Notes under the pieces: model-generated
Databases searched by the model: none
What the model was told of the DNA's origin: nothing
Seen by the model: the letters and a program-made list of their open reading frames with translations, nothing else
Part shown: positions 50,395-50,990 of the stretch, in pieces
Layout: the number at the start of each line of letters is the position of its first letter
How positions within the stretch are numbered: position 1 is the first letter of the stretch
Source of the DNA: Halobacillus litoralis
GTDB lineage: Bacteria; Bacillota; Bacilli; Bacillales; Halobacillaceae
DNA: 50,990 bases
Reading direction: 5' to 3'
NCBI RefSeq assembly: GCF_020171725.1
Contig: NZ_JAIVAJ010000012.1
Coordinates: 1-50,990, forward strand
Program-made: the position numbers and the translations under genes

Positions 50395-50577
50395 TTACGA
50401 AACAATCATAGATCGATGCGCCTTCGACATTTGATCGACAAAGAACTGATACTTCGGATCTTCAACTGGTGTACGGACCATTTCCTGCTCGCAATCGTGA
50501 CATAGAAAAACGCTCAATACGTAAATCCCTTCACTTGTCTGTTTAGAACAGACGCTGCAACATGCTGACTCTCTCAT
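50395..50577 (-). CDS. csfB: Anti-sigma-G factor Gin (CsfB)
   Basis: Small zinc protein that inhibits sigma-G (and sigma-E) at the wrong time during sporulation. Two cysteine pairs are visible, CSVC near residue 7 and CHDC near 26, with DPKYQFFVDQM following, as in B. subtilis CsfB (64 residues; here 60). GGGGAGG and a run of eight A precede the ATG at 50577. The sigma-F-type promoter upstream fits its known early forespore expression. xpaC and yaaN, which follow csfB in B. subtilis, are absent. Confidence 0.93.
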   Translation of the reverse strand: MRESACCSVCSKQTSEGIYVLSVFLCHDCEQEMVRTPVEDPKYQFFVDQMSKAHRSMIVS

Positions 50578-50612
50578 TTTTTTTCGCCTCCCCTGAATGT
50601 TTCCTTATGATC

Positions 50613-50641
50613 TAGTGTCTCCAACTCTATCAAGGTTATAC
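50613..50641 (-). promoter_or_regulatory. csfB promoter, sigma-F type
   Basis: The -10 GGAGACACTA (50613-50622) fully matches GGnnAnAhTR and the -35 GTATA (50637-50641) matches GywTA, with a 14-base spacer, slightly short. Confidence 0.72.
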
Positions 50642-50828
50642 CTACTTTCTTATGAAACTTTCAGGCTTCGTGTAAACATGACGATTGAAAAAGCAACACA
50701 TTTCGGAAAAGAGGTGACTACAACATAGGTATGAAGCGAGCTTGTATGGTGTGACTTCCTTATCTTTGTTCATAAGAACAAGAGCTTAAAATACTCGAAT
50801 CGTGGATGCTTTTATCATTTCCTAAGCA

Positions 50829-50867
50829 TACGAAAAGCCCCTCAGAGGAGATCCTCTAAGGGGCTTT
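50829..50867 (-). terminator. rRNA operon terminator
   Basis: A 16-base-pair stem AAAGCCCCTTAGAGGA / TCCTCTGAGGGGCTTT (50852-50867 with 50834-50849, one T-G pair), directly after the 5S gene and followed by TTCG. Confidence 0.92.
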
Positions 50868-50871
50868 CTGT

Positions 50872-50990
50872 TGACGTGGCGGCGTCCTACTCTCACGGGG
50901 GTAAACCCGACTACCATCGGCGCTGAAGAGCTTAACTGCTGTGTTCGGCATGGGAACAGGTGTGACCTCTTCGCCTTCACCACCACATCA
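50872..50990 (-). rRNA. rrf: 5S rRNA, 3' end of an rRNA operon entering from the right
   Basis: On the minus strand this reads as Bacillus 5S rRNA, with the conserved GAAGAGGTCACACC, CCGAACACAGCAGTTAAGCTC and GCGCCGATGGTAGTCGGG sections. The end stems pair (TGATGTGGTGGTG with CGCCGCCACGTCA). Its 5' end is at or within a few bases of the window edge, so it may be complete. The rest of the operon would lie to the right. Confidence 0.95.

Overview
The window is about 51 kb of a chromosome from an endospore-forming Bacillaceae member. Gene order and protein sequences follow Bacillus subtilis from the 5S gene of one rRNA operon (csfB side) to the promoter of the next (lysS side), shown here in reverse. 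Protein divergence from B. subtilis and acidic tails (FtsH, Ctc) suggest a moderately halophilic or marine genus such as Halobacillus or a relative. The genus is an inference. Almost everything is on the minus strand; only two tRNAs, a chemoreceptor and abrB are on plus.

Layout, left to right (opposite to transcription for most genes): 1-400 tandem promoters and leader of an rRNA operon running off the left edge; 0.4-5 kb lysS, folK-folB-folP and cysK; 5-9.5 kb hslO, coaX, ftsH, hpt; 9.5-15.1 kb tilS, yabT, yabS, spoIIE; 15.3-17.4 kb tRNA-Met, tRNA-Glu and an extra chemoreceptor gene; 17.5-23.4 kb yabR, divIC, yabQ, yabP, rqcP, mazG-type yabN, yabM, spoVT; 23.7-33.9 kb mfd, fin, pth, ctc, prs, glmU, spoVG, purR, ispE; 34-35.7 kb sspF, veg, yabG; 35.7-36.25 kb a repeat-rich non-coding block; 36.2-42.2 kb ksgA, rnmV, yabE, tatD, metS; 42.5-45.4 kb abrB, rsmI, yazA, trmN6, yabA; 45.4-50.6 kb ricT, holB, yaaR, darA, tmk, yaaO, csfB; right edge a 5S rRNA gene.

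The genes are mostly housekeeping (translation, folate, cysteine, CoA, PRPP, cell-wall precursors, DNA repair and replication) mixed with sporulation genes. Promoter-like sequences readable by eye fit a whole sporulation cascade: Spo0A-type at spoIIE and abrB, sigma-H at spoVG, sigma-F at fin and csfB, sigma-G at spoVT, sigma-K at yabG, plus a sigma-B promoter at ctc.

Departures from B. subtilis order: pabB-pabA-pabC, yazB-dusB, yabJ and xpaC-yaaN are missing from their usual places; a chemoreceptor gene is added beside the tRNAs; and a dispersed palindromic repeat lies between two copies of the ksgA terminator. No clearly new multi-gene system was found. The most unusual points are the promoter-then-terminator leader before lysS and the repeat block downstream of ksgA.
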